Below, in pieces: positions 43,558 to 53,971 of a stretch of DNA of 64,000 nt. The stretch's first letter is position 1; the number at the start of each line of letters is the position of its first letter. Made by a program: the position numbers and the translations under genes. The notes beneath the pieces are model-generated. The model was not told where the DNA came from. It saw only the letters and a program-made list of their open reading frames with translations, and did not search any database. This DNA is from an uncultured Proteiniphilum sp. (GTDB lineage: Bacteria; Bacteroidota; Bacteroidia; Bacteroidales; Dysgonomonadaceae), in NCBI GenBank assembly GCA_927407015.1, contig CAKMJT010000008.1:1-64000 (forward strand), given 5' to 3'.

Positions 43558-44481
43558 ATGGCAGTCAACAACAGGCAGACGGAAATGTATCACACTCCGG
43601 CATTACTCAGGGAAAGCGTTGGCGGATTGCATGTCATTCCCTCCGGTGTGTATGTGGATGTCACCTTTGGGGGAGGCGGCCATTCCCGGGAAATCTTAAG
43701 CCGGCTGGATGATGACGGCCGGCTGATCGCTTTTGATCAGGATGAAGACGCGGCTCAGAATGCGTTTGACGACAGGCGGTTCATCTTTGTGCGAAGCAAT
43801 TTCCGTTTCCTGAAGAATTTTTTGCGTTATTATGAGATAGAGCAGGTGGATGGTATCCTGGCCGACCTAGGTGTTTCGTCCCATCATTTCGACGATTCTG
43901 CGCGCGGTTTTTCGTTCCGCTTTGAAGGAGAGCTGGATATGCGGATGAACCGCAACGCACATCAGAAGGCTGCCGATATCCTCAATGCGTATTCAGAAGA
44001 GAAATTAGCGGACCTCTTCTTCCTGTACGGGGAGTTGAGGAATGCCCGTAAGATTGCCTCTGCCATCGTGGCGTTCAGGGAAGCAAAAAAGTTTGCGGAG
44101 ACGAAGGACCTGCTTTCAGTGTTGGAGCCGTTCGCCTTTAGAGACAGAGAGAAAAAAATTCTGGCACAGGCTTTCCAGGCACTTCGTATCGAGGTGAACG
44201 GTGAGATGGAGGCACTGAAGGAGATGCTTACCCAGGCGCTGCAGGTGTTGAAGCCGGGTGGGCGGTTGAGTGTGATCTCCTATCACTCACTGGAGGACCG
44301 GTTGGTAAAGAATTTTTTCAGGACCGGTAATTTTGAGGGAGAGCTGATCAAGGATTTTTACGGTAACGTGGAAACCCCTTTTGAACTGATCAACCGGAAA
44401 GTGATTGTACCTGCTGAAGAGGAGCAACAACTAAATCCTCGCTCCCGGAGTGCCAAACTTCGCATTGCGGAAAAAAAGTAA
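43558..44481 (+). CDS. rsmH: 16S rRNA (cytosine1402-N4)-methyltransferase RsmH
   Basis: The 307-residue protein (also called MraW) has YHTPALLRESVGGL at the start, DVTFGGGGHSREIL as the SAM site, VDGILADLGVSSHHFDDSARGFSFR and GGRLSVISYHSLEDRLVKNFF. It N4-methylates C1402 of 16S rRNA, the same base that RsmI (18923-19591) modifies on the ribose. It ends PRSRSAKLRIAEKK, typical of the family. Confidence 0.95.
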   Translation: MAVNNRQTEMYHTPALLRESVGGLHVIPSGVYVDVTFGGGGHSREILSRLDDDGRLIAFDQDEDAAQNAFDDRRFIFVRSNFRFLKNFLRYYEIEQVDGILADLGVSSHHFDDSARGFSFRFEGELDMRMNRNAHQKAADILNAYSEEKLADLFFLYGELRNARKIASAIVAFREAKKFAETKDLLSVLEPFAFRDREKKILAQAFQALRIEVNGEMEALKEMLTQALQVLKPGGRLSVISYHSLEDRLVKNFFRTGNFEGELIKDFYGNVETPFELINRKVIVPAEEEQQLNPRSRSAKLRIAEKK

Positions 44482-44509
44482 TTAATAATTAAGAAATAAG
44501 AAAAATAAA

Positions 44510-44533
44510 GCTGACCGCTGATCGCTGAAAGCT
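44510..44533. repeat. 7-bp-period repeat (GCTGANN x3) before ftsL
   Basis: GCTGACC, GCTGATC and GCTGAAA follow in perfect 7-bp register from 44510, then a partial GCT. It ends 8 bp before the ftsL start. It is the same unit as in the susA-GH53 gap. Confidence 0.75.
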
Positions 44534-44541
44534 ATAAAAAT

Positions 44542-44874
44542 ATGAAAATCAAGTTCGATAACATACGCAAATCGTTTGTCCATGTTTTTGGAGGAAGTGT
44601 TCTCACTGAGAATTTCTTCCTCCGGAACATGAGATTTCTTCTTGTGATCGTGCTGATTATGATATTGTTTATCAGTCACCGTTATGCCGTGTTGCAGCAG
44701 ATGTCGGAAATTGAACGACTCGAGCGGGTGCTGAAGGATGCGAAATATGAGTCGCTCACCATTTCATCCAGCCTCACGGAAGCGGGCAGGCAGGGAGAGA
44801 TTGAACGGCGGGTGGAGGAGGCCGGTCTGGATTTGACAGTAACGAATGAACCGGTCTATTATATTGATAAATAG
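44542..44874 (+). CDS. ftsL: FtsL-like cell division protein
   Basis: The 110-residue bitopic protein has a cytoplasmic N-terminus, one membrane segment (FLLVIVLIMILFISHRYAVL, about 33-52) and a periplasmic leucine-zipper-like coiled coil (MSEIERLERVLKDAKYESLT). Size, topology and position between rsmH and ftsI identify it as the FtsL equivalent, part of the FtsQLB complex that activates FtsWI. Sequence identity to proteobacterial FtsL is expected to be low. Confidence 0.85.
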   Translation: MKIKFDNIRKSFVHVFGGSVLTENFFLRNMRFLLVIVLIMILFISHRYAVLQQMSEIERLERVLKDAKYESLTISSSLTEAGRQGEIERRVEEAGLDLTVTNEPVYYIDK

Positions 44875-44889
44875 TCTTCTTGGAATTCA

Positions 44890-47094
44890 ATGATGATGGA
44901 AGAGCCAAACAGAAAAGACAAAAAGGGTGTTTTAGGAAGATACGGACTGATCGTGTCGGTGATGATGCTGTTTGCTGTGATGATCATCTTTTCGGCAGCT
45001 AAGATTGTGTTTACCGCTGAAGGGAAAAAATGGCGTGAGGTAGGTGAGAAGGAGACCGTCATCAGAGATCGTGTCATCCTGCCCAAAAGAGGAAATATAT
45101 ATACGTTCGATGGTAAATTGCTGGCTACCACCGAGCCTCTTTACAGCATTTATATGGATTTCTGGGCAGACGGCATCGAGAAAGATACACTGATGAAGTA
45201 TGCAGGGGACCTTTCAGTGGCGTTGGCCAAAAAATTTCCCGACAGAACCGCCTCCCAATATAAGAATGTGATCCTGAACGGTTGGAAGATGCGTGAAAAT
45301 GAGGAGCGGCAGATAAGGGAGAATGAAGCAAGAGGTATCGACAAGAAAGTCCCGATTCGTTCCCGTTATGTGAAGATATTACGCAGGGACATCTCCTATG
45401 TGGACCTCAAGGAGATTCGGTCCTATCCGTTCTGGAACCAGCGTTCCAACCGCAGCGGGCTGATAGCCGAAGAGCGGAATGCCCGCAAGAAACCTTTCGG
45501 AAACCTGGCTACCCGTACGGTGGGAAATGTGTATAAAGACCTCGATAAGGGTGGTGCCAGCGGGCTGGAGCTAAAATATGATTCACTGCTGCGGGGTGTG
45601 CCGGGTGTGAAGTTTCGACAGAAAATCCAGGGGAAATGGATGGATGTAGTGGAAAAACCCGCCGCGGAGGGTTGGGATATCGTTACCACCATCGATGCCG
45701 ATATACAGGACATCGCCGAGCGCTCCCTGCGCGATAAGCTCATTGAGACGGAAGCAGAGTCGGGAACAGCGATCATTATGGAGGTGCAAAGCGGTGAAAT
45801 TAAGGGTATCGTGAACCTCGATCGCATAGGTGAAGGAGTGTATGCCGAAGGAAATCCAAATGCTTTCTCCTACATGAATGAGCCGGGATCAACTTTTAAG
45901 ACCGTGACGGTGATGGTCGCGCTCGATGATGGAGTAGTGACGCCTACCGATTCATTTCATGTGGGTAGCGGTCTTTTTCAATACAACAAGAGATGGGTGA
46001 GAGACCATTACTGGCGTCGCGGTCAGGACCGTGGTTATCTTACGGTGGCAGAGGGTATAGCAATCTCATCCAACGTCGTGATGAGTAAAATTGCACTGAA
46101 GGGATATGAAAACAATCCCACCAAATTTGTGGAAGGAATTGACCGGATCGGATTACGAAAACAACTGAAGTGGGATGTACCGCTCAGCGGCATTGAAGGA
46201 ACCTCTTCCATACGCTTCCCGGACGATAAGACGAACTACTGGTCGAAGACCACCCTTCCCTGGATGTCTTTCGGCTATGAGTCGAAGATACCGCCCATCT
46301 ATATGCTGATGTTTTATAATGGTATAGCCAATGGCGGGAAGATGATCAAGCCCTTTATTGCCAAACAATTTATTGAAGACGGCCAAGTGGTGAAAGATGT
46401 GGTGTCGGAAGTGGTGAATCCGATGATGTGCAAGGAGACCACATTGCAGCAGATACAGGAGATGCTGGTAGGAGTGGTGAAAAAAGGTACGGCTAAGGTG
46501 GTGGCCTCTGATTATTTTTCCGTTGCGGGGAAAACGGGAACGGCCCAGATAGCTTCGGGTGGCGGTTACGGTGGCTATTATGTCTCCTTTTGCGGCTATT
46601 TCCCTGCCGATAAGCCCATGTATACCATCTTCGTGGGACTGAGAAAACCGCAGGGTGTCCCTTCGGGCGGAGGGATGGCCGGCATGGTGTTCAAAAATAT
46701 AGCGGAGCAGATCTATGTGAGGAAAGTACAACTCGCCGTGGAAGACTGCAAGGTCGATTCTACACTGCAGAAGCATCCTCCGCTGAAGAACGGTAACTGG
46801 GATTATAGCCAGACAGTGTTGGCTGCTTTGCAATTCCCTGTCGGGAACCTGGAGCAGGCAGCCGATTGGGTGAAGGTGAAGCATGACAGCATCACGTATC
46901 AGCCGCAGGCGATTGTACTAAACGGATTCCTCGTCCCCGATGTGCGGGAGATGGGAGCACGTGATGCCGTCTACCTGCTGGAGAAATCAGGGTTAAGGGT
47001 GAACCTTAGCGGCGCAGGAAAGGTGGTCTCTCAATCCTTCCCTCCCGGACAAAAACTGGTCAAAGGAACAACAATCAGCATCACATTACAATAA
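44890..47094 (+). CDS. ftsI: Division-specific penicillin-binding protein (FtsI/PBP3) with PASTA domain
   Basis: The 734-residue class B transpeptidase has an N-terminal membrane segment (LIVSVMMLFAVMIIFSAA) and a pedestal domain. The catalytic motifs are EPGSTFKTV (SxxK), ISSNVV (SxN) and VAGKTGTAQI (KTG). The final 60 residues form a PASTA domain (FLVPDVREMGARDAVYLLEK). It cross-links septal peptidoglycan together with FtsW. It starts 16 bp after ftsL, and three consecutive ATGs at 44890-44898 leave the exact start open. Confidence 0.95.
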   Translation: MMMEEPNRKDKKGVLGRYGLIVSVMMLFAVMIIFSAAKIVFTAEGKKWREVGEKETVIRDRVILPKRGNIYTFDGKLLATTEPLYSIYMDFWADGIEKDTLMKYAGDLSVALAKKFPDRTASQYKNVILNGWKMRENEERQIRENEARGIDKKVPIRSRYVKILRRDISYVDLKEIRSYPFWNQRSNRSGLIAEERNARKKPFGNLATRTVGNVYKDLDKGGASGLELKYDSLLRGVPGVKFRQKIQGKWMDVVEKPAAEGWDIVTTIDADIQDIAERSLRDKLIETEAESGTAIIMEVQSGEIKGIVNLDRIGEGVYAEGNPNAFSYMNEPGSTFKTVTVMVALDDGVVTPTDSFHVGSGLFQYNKRWVRDHYWRRGQDRGYLTVAEGIAISSNVVMSKIALKGYENNPTKFVEGIDRIGLRKQLKWDVPLSGIEGTSSIRFPDDKTNYWSKTTLPWMSFGYESKIPPIYMLMFYNGIANGGKMIKPFIAKQFIEDGQVVKDVVSEVVNPMMCKETTLQQIQEMLVGVVKKGTAKVVASDYFSVAGKTGTAQIASGGGYGGYYVSFCGYFPADKPMYTIFVGLRKPQGVPSGGGMAGMVFKNIAEQIYVRKVQLAVEDCKVDSTLQKHPPLKNGNWDYSQTVLAALQFPVGNLEQAADWVKVKHDSITYQPQAIVLNGFLVPDVREMGARDAVYLLEKSGLRVNLSGAGKVVSQSFPPGQKLVKGTTISITLQ

Positions 47095-47099
47095 CGGGT

Positions 47100-48557
47100 A
47101 TGAAACTGAGTCAATTAATTGATCAATGTAAGGTCATTGCCATCCGCGGTAACGAAGCAACAGAGGTGACATCAGTCACTTCCGATTCACGCACGGTTCA
47201 GCCGGGATCTCTGTTTATCGCTGTAGAGGGGATCTGTACCGACGGCCATTCCTATATCGGCAAAGCGATAGAAAAGGAAGCTGCCGTGGTGGTATACGAC
47301 AAGCCCATGATTGAAGAGTATTTTTCCCGCGTGACCTATGTGCAGGTTGAGGACAGTGCTGTGGCAATGGCCCTGATTGCCTCTGAATGGTACGGGAATC
47401 CCTCACAACAGCTCAGGCTGGTGGGTGTTACCGGTACAAACGGTAAGACGACCATTGCGACACTGTTATACCGGATGTTCCGTCATGTAGGATATCCTGC
47501 CGGTTTGCTTTCCACCGTGGCCAACTATGTGAACGATGAACAATATCCTACCACCCATACCACGCTCGACCCGCTCACACTCCATTCTTTTCTTCGCAGG
47601 ATGGTGGATGCCGGATGTGAATACGCCTTCATGGAGGTAAGTTCACATGCCATCCATCAGAAACGGGTATACGGACTCCATTTTGTGGGTGGCATCTTTA
47701 CCAATCTCACCCAGGATCATCTCGACTATCACAAAAACATGCTGGAATACCGAAACGTGAAAAAGGCGTTTTTCGATCATCTTCCGGCTGAGGCATTCGC
47801 CCTGACCAATATCGATGATAAGAACGGGGCGGTGATGCTGCAGAATACAAGTGCGAAGAAACTGACCTACTCCATTCAGCGGTTGGCCGATTTCAAGGCA
47901 CGCATTTTTGAGAAACATTTCGATGGAACCGATATCGAAATAAACGGGAAAGCAGTGACCGTTCAGTTTGTAGGCGTATTTAATGTGTATAACCTGTTGG
48001 CGGTGTATGGGGCGGGTACGCTGCTGGGCCTCCACCCGGATGAGGTGCTGCGTGTGCTTTCTTTGTTAACACCCGTGGCCGGTCGCTTTCAGACCATTCG
48101 TTCGCCGAAGGATTATACAGCCATCGTGGATTATGCACACACACCCGATGCGCTCACCAACGTGTTGAACGCCATTCATGAAGTACTCGAAAACAGGGGC
48201 CGTATTATTACGGTGGTGGGCTGCGGTGGTAACCGCGACAAAACAAAACGACCTCTCATGGCCCGTGAAGCGGTGGTACTCAGCGATAAGGTGGTGCTCA
48301 CCTCCGATAATCCGCGCTTTGAAGAGCCGGAGGCCATCCTTCAGGATATGATCACCGGCCTGACGGAGGAACAGAAAAATTCGGCACTCACCATCGTGGA
48401 TCGCCTTGAAGCCATTAAGACAGCATGTGCCCTCGCGCTGCCGGGAGATGTGGTGCTCATAGCCGGCAAAGGGCATGAAGATTATCAGGAAATAAAAGGG
48501 GTGAAGTATCATTTCGATGATATGGAAGAGGTGGAGAAGATATTTCTCCAAGAGTAA
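47100..48557 (+). CDS. murE: UDP-N-acetylmuramoyl-tripeptide synthetase MurE
   Basis: The 485-residue Mur ligase has VTSDSRTVQPGSLFIAVEG, the ATP loop VTGTNGKTTIATLLY, HTTLDPLTLHSFL and the substrate loop DNPRFEEP. The DNPR sequence is the family hallmark for meso-diaminopimelate, so the peptidoglycan is probably mDAP type. It ends near KGHEDYQEIKGVKYHFDD. It starts 6 bp after the ftsI stop. Confidence 0.95.
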   Translation: MKLSQLIDQCKVIAIRGNEATEVTSVTSDSRTVQPGSLFIAVEGICTDGHSYIGKAIEKEAAVVVYDKPMIEEYFSRVTYVQVEDSAVAMALIASEWYGNPSQQLRLVGVTGTNGKTTIATLLYRMFRHVGYPAGLLSTVANYVNDEQYPTTHTTLDPLTLHSFLRRMVDAGCEYAFMEVSSHAIHQKRVYGLHFVGGIFTNLTQDHLDYHKNMLEYRNVKKAFFDHLPAEAFALTNIDDKNGAVMLQNTSAKKLTYSIQRLADFKARIFEKHFDGTDIEINGKAVTVQFVGVFNVYNLLAVYGAGTLLGLHPDEVLRVLSLLTPVAGRFQTIRSPKDYTAIVDYAHTPDALTNVLNAIHEVLENRGRIITVVGCGGNRDKTKRPLMAREAVVLSDKVVLTSDNPRFEEPEAILQDMITGLTEEQKNSALTIVDRLEAIKTACALALPGDVVLIAGKGHEDYQEIKGVKYHFDDMEEVEKIFLQE

Positions 48558-48567
48558 AGAATATATT

Positions 48568-48646
48568 TGATTAGTTGATTTACTGATGTGCTGATTAGCA
48601 AATTAATTAATCAACAAATCTTCAAATCAATCAATTATCAAATCTA
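48568..48646. repeat. 8-bp-period repeat and imperfect dyad before mraY
   Basis: TGAT recurs at 48568, 48576, 48584 and 48592, exactly every 8 bp. ATCA or ATCT follows at 48610, 48618 and 48626, so the halves form an imperfect long hairpin in AT-rich DNA. It fills the gap between murE and mraY. Confidence 0.7.
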
Positions 48647-48649
48647 AGG

Positions 48650-49909
48650 ATGCTATATTATCTTTTTGAATATTTAGACAGTCTCGATTTTCCCGGAGCG
48701 GGTATGTTCCAATATGTGATGTTTCGCTCTGCCATGGCCTTCATTTTCTCTCTGCTGATAGGGATCTTTGCCGGCAGGAAAATTATTAATAAGCTTCAAA
48801 AGAAACAGATAGGCGAAACGATCCGCAATCTTGACCTGGAAGGGCAATACAGCAAGCGCGGTACTCCCACCATGGGAGGGGTCATCATTATTCTCTCCAT
48901 ATTGGTGTCTGCCTTACTTTTTGGGAAGCTGGAGAACAGTTATATGATCCTGATGCTGGTCAGTACCGTCTGGCTGGGTTTGCTCGGTTTTGCGGATGAT
49001 TACATCAAGGTGTTCAAAAAGGATAAGGAAGGATTGAAAGGAAAATTCAAAATTGTGGCACAGGTGGGACTGGGATTGATTGTAGGATTGACCATCTATT
49101 TTAGTCCAGAGATCGTGGTGCGCGAGAACACGGAGCTGCGGGTGAATAATATAATTGAGGATGTAACGTACCAGAGCGAGGATGTGAAGACCACCAGCAC
49201 CACCATACCCTTTGTGAAGAACAATAACTTCGATTACAAATGGCTCGTGAGCTGGATGGGCGATTATGCCGATGAGGCAGTATGGATTGTCTTCATCCTT
49301 GTGGTGATCCTGATTGTGACTGCCGTGTCGAACAGTGCCAACCTGACGGACGGTCTGGATGGGATGACCTCCGGCTTGTCTGCCATCATAGGGGTTGCGC
49401 TGGGCATCCTGGCCTACGTGTCGGGGCGTGTCGATTTTGCCTCCTACCTGAATATCATGCACATTCCCGGCGGTGATGAGCTGATGGTGTTTGCCTCTGC
49501 CTTCGTGGGAGCATGTGTGGGCTTTCTCTGGTACAATGCCTATCCTGCGCAGGTGTTCATGGGTGATACCGGCAGCCTGACACTGGGAGGAATCATCGGG
49601 GTTTTTGCCGTGCTGATCCATAAAGAGCTATTGCTGCCCATCCTGTGCGGCATCTTTTTTGTAGAGGCGCTCTCCGTGATCGCACAAGTCTCCTATTTTA
49701 AATACACGAAAAAGAAATATGGTGCCGGCAGGCGTATCTTTAAGATGACACCCCTGCATCATCATTACCAGAAACCAGGCGATGGCAGCATCGACGCCCT
49801 TGTCCAAAGGCCGTACGTTCCGCTGGCAGAACCCAAGATCGTGAGTCGTTTCTGGCTGGTCGGGATGATCCTGGTTGTCCTCGCACTGGCTACACTCAAG
49901 ATGAGGTAA
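48650..49909 (+). CDS. mraY: Phospho-N-acetylmuramoyl-pentapeptide transferase MraY
   Basis: The 419-residue polytopic enzyme makes lipid I from UDP-MurNAc-pentapeptide and undecaprenyl phosphate. Landmarks are [71 protein letters not shown] and [12 protein letters not shown]. It is longer than the 360-residue E. coli enzyme because of an extracytoplasmic insertion at about 150-200, as usual in Bacteroidetes. Confidence 0.95.
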   Translation: MLYYLFEYLDSLDFPGAGMFQYVMFRSAMAFIFSLLIGIFAGRKIINKLQKKQIGETIRNLDLEGQYSKRGTPTMGGVIIILSILVSALLFGKLENSYMILMLVSTVWLGLLGFADDYIKVFKKDKEGLKGKFKIVAQVGLGLIVGLTIYFSPEIVVRENTELRVNNIIEDVTYQSEDVKTTSTTIPFVKNNNFDYKWLVSWMGDYADEAVWIVFILVVILIVTAVSNSANLTDGLDGMTSGLSAIIGVALGILAYVSGRVDFASYLNIMHIPGGDELMVFASAFVGACVGFLWYNAYPAQVFMGDTGSLTLGGIIGVFAVLIHKELLLPILCGIFFVEALSVIAQVSYFKYTKKKYGAGRRIFKMTPLHHHYQKPGDGSIDALVQRPYVPLAEPKIVSRFWLVGMILVVLALATLKMR

Positions 49910-49939
49910 CAACAAGGACTGATTGAAGTGACGTTGACT

Positions 49940-51280
49940 ATGAGTGATAAATTGATGGTTATTCTGGGTGGTGGCGAGAGCGGCGTAGGTTCCGCGATAC
50001 TCGCACAGAAAAAAGGATTCAGTGTGTTTCTGTCTGATAATGGCCTGTTAAAGGAGGAGCACCGGGAGACGCTGAGAGCATACAATATTGATTTTGAGGA
50101 AGGAGGACACACCGAAGTGAAGGTATTGCAGGCCGATGAGATCGTGAAAAGCCCCGGCATCCCCGACACGGCTCCGCTGATGCAGAAAGTGCGGGATAAA
50201 GGGATTCATGTTATCTCCGAAATTGAATTTGCCGGTCGCTATACCAATGCCAGGATGATTTGTATCACCGGCAGCAACGGAAAAACAACCACGACCAGCC
50301 TGATCTATCATATCCTGAAATCGGCCGGGTTGAATGTGGGATTGGGCGGAAACATCGGGAAGAGTTTTGCACGTCAGGTGGCAGAAGAGCATTTCGACTA
50401 CTATGTGCTGGAACTGAGCAGCTTTCAACTGGAAGGTGTCTATGATTTCAGGGCAGATATCGCGGTGCTGCTGAACATCACACCCGATCATCTGGATCGC
50501 TATGACCATAACCTCCAGCACTATGTGGATGCAAAAATTCGCATCATCCGCAATCAAAGAATGGAAGATGCTTTCATTTACTGGATCGACGATCCCATTG
50601 TCACCAAAGAGATCGAAAAACTGAAGCCGGTGGTAACCACCTATCCTTTTGGTAAACAAAAGAAAGCGGATGCGGTTGCTTATACGGAGAACGGGAAGAT
50701 GATTATTCATACAAAAGAACGGGAATTCAATATGGAATTGGAATTACTGGCCCTGGAGGGTATGCACAATGTATACAACTCATTGGCATCGGGGATTGTG
50801 GCTAAATTGATGGATATCAGCGATGAACAGCTGCGCACCTCACTGTCCGACTTCAGGGGCGTTCCGCACCGGCTGGAGAAGGTGGCCTCGGTACGCGGGG
50901 TGCAGTATATCAACGATTCCAAGGCTACCAACGTGAACTCCTGCTGGTACGCGCTGCAGAGTATGCGTACCCGGACGGTGCTTATTCTCGGCGGGACGGA
51001 TAAGGGAAATGATTACCGTGAAATTGAAGAGCTGGTCCTTTCCAAAGTGAAGGCATTGATTTTTCTTGGGATAGACAATCGCAAGCTTCATGCTTTTTTC
51101 GATGGGAAAGTGGATGTGATTCGGGATGCCGGTTCCATGAAAGAGGCGGTGGATACCGCCTATGAACTGGCCGAAAGGGGAGATGCCGTACTGCTTTCAC
51201 CCTGCTGTGCCAGCTTCGATCTGTTTAAGAACTACGAAGATCGGGGCGACCAGTTCAAAGAGTGCGTGAGAAAACTGTGA
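49940..51280 (+). CDS. murD: UDP-N-acetylmuramoylalanine-D-glutamate ligase MurD
   Basis: The 446-residue ligase is read from the ATG at 49940 (MSDKLMVILGGGESGVGSAI). It has the ATP loop CITGSNGKTTTTSLIYHIL, LNITPDHLDRYDH, INDSKATNVNSCWYAL and LLSPCCASFDLFKNYEDRG. It adds D-glutamate to UDP-MurNAc-L-Ala. It is 30 bp downstream of mraY and followed by a 115-bp gap with repeats. Confidence 0.95.
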   Translation: MSDKLMVILGGGESGVGSAILAQKKGFSVFLSDNGLLKEEHRETLRAYNIDFEEGGHTEVKVLQADEIVKSPGIPDTAPLMQKVRDKGIHVISEIEFAGRYTNARMICITGSNGKTTTTSLIYHILKSAGLNVGLGGNIGKSFARQVAEEHFDYYVLELSSFQLEGVYDFRADIAVLLNITPDHLDRYDHNLQHYVDAKIRIIRNQRMEDAFIYWIDDPIVTKEIEKLKPVVTTYPFGKQKKADAVAYTENGKMIIHTKEREFNMELELLALEGMHNVYNSLASGIVAKLMDISDEQLRTSLSDFRGVPHRLEKVASVRGVQYINDSKATNVNSCWYALQSMRTRTVLILGGTDKGNDYREIEELVLSKVKALIFLGIDNRKLHAFFDGKVDVIRDAGSMKEAVDTAYELAERGDAVLLSPCCASFDLFKNYEDRGDQFKECVRKL

Positions 51281-51359
51281 TGATTCGATGATTAGCAGAC
51301 AGGCAGATGTGTGGAATGGGACCGTTAATCCATCAAACAATCCATCATTCATCTGCGTA
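51279..51359. repeat. 8-bp-period repeat and imperfect dyad after murD
   Basis: Octamers GATGATTC (51279), GATGATTA (51287), GCAGACAG (51295) and GCAGATGT (51303) follow in register, beginning at the murD stop codon. A partly complementary segment (CATTCATCTGC) follows downstream before ftsW. It belongs to the same kind of element as at 48568-48646. Confidence 0.6.
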
Positions 51360-51395
51360 TTGTTTCATCAGTAAATCGTTAAATAGTGAAAAGAT

Positions 51396-52772
51396 ATGAT
51401 AGATAAAACCAAGGGAACAAATAATCCAACTGTCCCTGTGGACGATGAGACGCCCCATACCGGCTTCTCCTTTGGGGAATGGGGACGTAAAATCTTCAAG
51501 GGAGATAAGGTGATCTGGTCGGTGTTTATCATCTTGTGTGTCATCTCACTGGTGGAGATATTCAGCGCCACCAGTACCATCGTTTACAGGCAGCAGAACA
51601 TCTGGGGACCTATTCTCCGTCATGCGATGTTCATCATAGGCGGTGTGTGGGTGATTTTACTGATCCACAACATTCCTTACCGCTATTTCTCACTGTTGAT
51701 ATTTGTGCTGCTGGGCGCCATCGTCTTGCTCATATTGACCCCATTCATCGGGACCAGCGTCAACGGTGCCGACCGTTGGATTTCATTTATGGGATTCACC
51801 ATTCAGCCATCCGAAATAGCCAAACTGTCCTTGATGGGAACCATCGCCTTTCTCCTTAGCAAACAGAACGGACAAAACGAAGGGCTGCTCTTCAGGTGGA
51901 TGATTGGTCTGATGGTGGCAGTATGCGGCATCATTGCCATGGATAACCTCTCCACGGCCGTACTGCTTTTTGGCGTATGTTATCTGCTGATGTTTATCGG
52001 TAACGTGAAGTTCTCGCGTCTGCTGAAGGTGGCGGGAACAGGGTTTGCTGCCGTGCTGCTGTTTGTGCTGCTGCTGAATGTGATCCCCGAGAGCTGGACC
52101 GATGCAGGACCGCTCAGCCGTCTGGGAACATGGCAGAACCGTATATCTCATTTCGGGGCTGCCCGCGAGCTGTCGGAAGACGATTATTACGCCATTACCG
52201 ACGAGAACTACCAGGTGGTTCACGCCAAGATAGCCATAGCCAACGGAGGGGTGCTGGGTGTGTTTCCCGGGAATAGTACAGAACGCGATTTTCTTCCGCA
52301 GGCATACTCAGATTTCATCTACGCCATCATCATTGAGGAGATGGGAATGCTGGGAGGGATATTTGTCCTGCTGCTCTATGTGATCCTTTTGATCCGTGCC
52401 GGGATGATCGCCCGGAAAACCGATAAAATGTTCCCAAAATATCTCGTGCTGGGATCGGCACTGATGCTATCCGTACAGGCGTTTATCAATATGGCGGTGG
52501 CCGTGAACCTGATACCCGTCACCGGCCAGCCTTTACCCCTGGTAAGTCGCGGTGGCACCTCCACGCTGATCACCTGTATCTATTTCGGGCTTATCCTGAG
52601 TGCCGACCGTTTTGGTATCGGGCAGAAGAAAAAGGATGAGGAGCATATCGACCGGAGTGATGCTGGTCCGCATGATGAAGATGAACCCGGGAGCCATGAT
52701 TCATCCGGTGGGGTGACAAGGCAGATCAATCAGCTGGGAGACAAGGTTGAATTTGAAATCATTCAGGTGTAG
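51396..52772 (+). CDS. ftsW: Septal peptidoglycan polymerase FtsW (SEDS family)
   Basis: The 458-residue protein has about ten membrane segments and a 45-residue N-terminal cytosolic extension. SEDS signatures are INGADRWISFMGFTIQPSEI-like sequence near 125-145 (GTSVNGADRWISF), AYSDFIYAIIIEEMGMLGGI and PVTGQPLPLVSRGGTSTLIT. It polymerises glycan strands with FtsI. The hydrophilic C-terminal tail (about 405-458) is rich in Asp, Glu and His and may bind partners. Confidence 0.94.
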   Translation: MIDKTKGTNNPTVPVDDETPHTGFSFGEWGRKIFKGDKVIWSVFIILCVISLVEIFSATSTIVYRQQNIWGPILRHAMFIIGGVWVILLIHNIPYRYFSLLIFVLLGAIVLLILTPFIGTSVNGADRWISFMGFTIQPSEIAKLSLMGTIAFLLSKQNGQNEGLLFRWMIGLMVAVCGIIAMDNLSTAVLLFGVCYLLMFIGNVKFSRLLKVAGTGFAAVLLFVLLLNVIPESWTDAGPLSRLGTWQNRISHFGAARELSEDDYYAITDENYQVVHAKIAIANGGVLGVFPGNSTERDFLPQAYSDFIYAIIIEEMGMLGGIFVLLLYVILLIRAGMIARKTDKMFPKYLVLGSALMLSVQAFINMAVAVNLIPVTGQPLPLVSRGGTSTLITCIYFGLILSADRFGIGQKKKDEEHIDRSDAGPHDEDEPGSHDSSGGVTRQINQLGDKVEFEIIQV

Positions 52773-52816
52773 GAGGTCATTTATTTATTTAGCTGTATCT
52801 CAAACAGGAATTCACG

Positions 52817-53971
52817 ATGAATACCACAAAAGGTAATACTACACAAGGGCAATCCCGGGAAGCCAAACCGGTGAGAGTCATCATCAGCGGGGGCGGTACC
52901 GGAGGACATATATTCCCCGCTATAGCGATCGCCAACGCAGTCAGGGAAAGATGGCCGCAGGCCGATATCCTGTTCGTGGGGGCGGAGAACCGCATGGAGA
53001 TGGAACGTGTCCCTGCCGCCGGTTATCCGATTATAGGGCTGCCTGTGGCCGGCTTCGACCGCAGGAACCTGTTCAGGAACGTTTCTGTAGCAGTAAAACT
53101 GCTCCGAAGCATGAAGCAGGCACGCAAAATAGTAGATGATTTCAAGCCGGATATCGCTGTGGGTGTGGGAGGCTATGCCAGCGGCCCCACGTTGAAGGCC
53201 GCCTCCGCGAAAGGTGTGCCGACACTGCTGCAGGAGCAGAATTCCTATGCAGGTGTGACCAATAAAATACTGGCACAGCGGGCGACAACCATCTGTGTTG
53301 CTTACGAAGGCATGGAGAAATTCTTTCCGAAAGAGAAAATTGTACTCACCGGCAATCCCTGCCGACAGGACCTGGTGATCTACAAAGAGAACAGAGAGCA
53401 GGGGTATGCCCATTTTCAACTCGACCCCCAAAAGAAGACGATCCTCATGGTGGGCGGTAGCCTGGGCGCCCGCACACTGAATGAAAGTATCGTCGCCGCT
53501 TTTCCTGTATTGAGGGATAAGGGGGATGTGCAGGTGATCTGGCAATGCGGGAAGTATTATTACCACCAAATGCAGCAACTGTACACAGGTGGAAAGATAC
53601 CGCCGCAGGTACATCTGCTGGATTTCGTGGATCGCATGGATTATGCCTATGCTGTGGCCGATCTGGTGATCTCGCGTGCCGGTGCCGGATCGATCTCTGA
53701 GTTTTGCCTGCTGGAAAAGCCGGTGATACTGGTACCCTCTCCCAACGTAGCTGAAGATCACCAGACCAGGAATGCACAGGCACTGGTCAACAAGGATGCC
53801 GCCGTCATGGTGTCGGATGCGCTGGCGCCCACGGTGCTTTTCGATGTGGCACTGTCTCTCGTGCATAACGATGACCGGCTGAAGATCCTGAGCCGTAACA
53901 TCGCCAGACTGGCACAGCACGACTCGGCACAGCGCATCGCAGCAGAAATAGCAAAGATTGCAGGCGATTAG
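52817..53971 (+). CDS. murG: Lipid II synthase MurG
   Basis: The 384-residue GT28 glycosyltransferase has RVIISGGGTGGHIFPAIAIA at the N-terminus, VGVGGYASGPTLKAA, PTLLQEQNSYAGVTNKIL, MVGGSLGARTLNES and the donor site SRAGAGSISEFCLL. It adds GlcNAc to lipid I on the cytosolic membrane face. The first 17 residues before the glycine loop are extra and polar. Confidence 0.95.
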   Translation: MNTTKGNTTQGQSREAKPVRVIISGGGTGGHIFPAIAIANAVRERWPQADILFVGAENRMEMERVPAAGYPIIGLPVAGFDRRNLFRNVSVAVKLLRSMKQARKIVDDFKPDIAVGVGGYASGPTLKAASAKGVPTLLQEQNSYAGVTNKILAQRATTICVAYEGMEKFFPKEKIVLTGNPCRQDLVIYKENREQGYAHFQLDPQKKTILMVGGSLGARTLNESIVAAFPVLRDKGDVQVIWQCGKYYYHQMQQLYTGGKIPPQVHLLDFVDRMDYAYAVADLVISRAGAGSISEFCLLEKPVILVPSPNVAEDHQTRNAQALVNKDAAVMVSDALAPTVLFDVALSLVHNDDRLKILSRNIARLAQHDSAQRIAAEIAKIAGD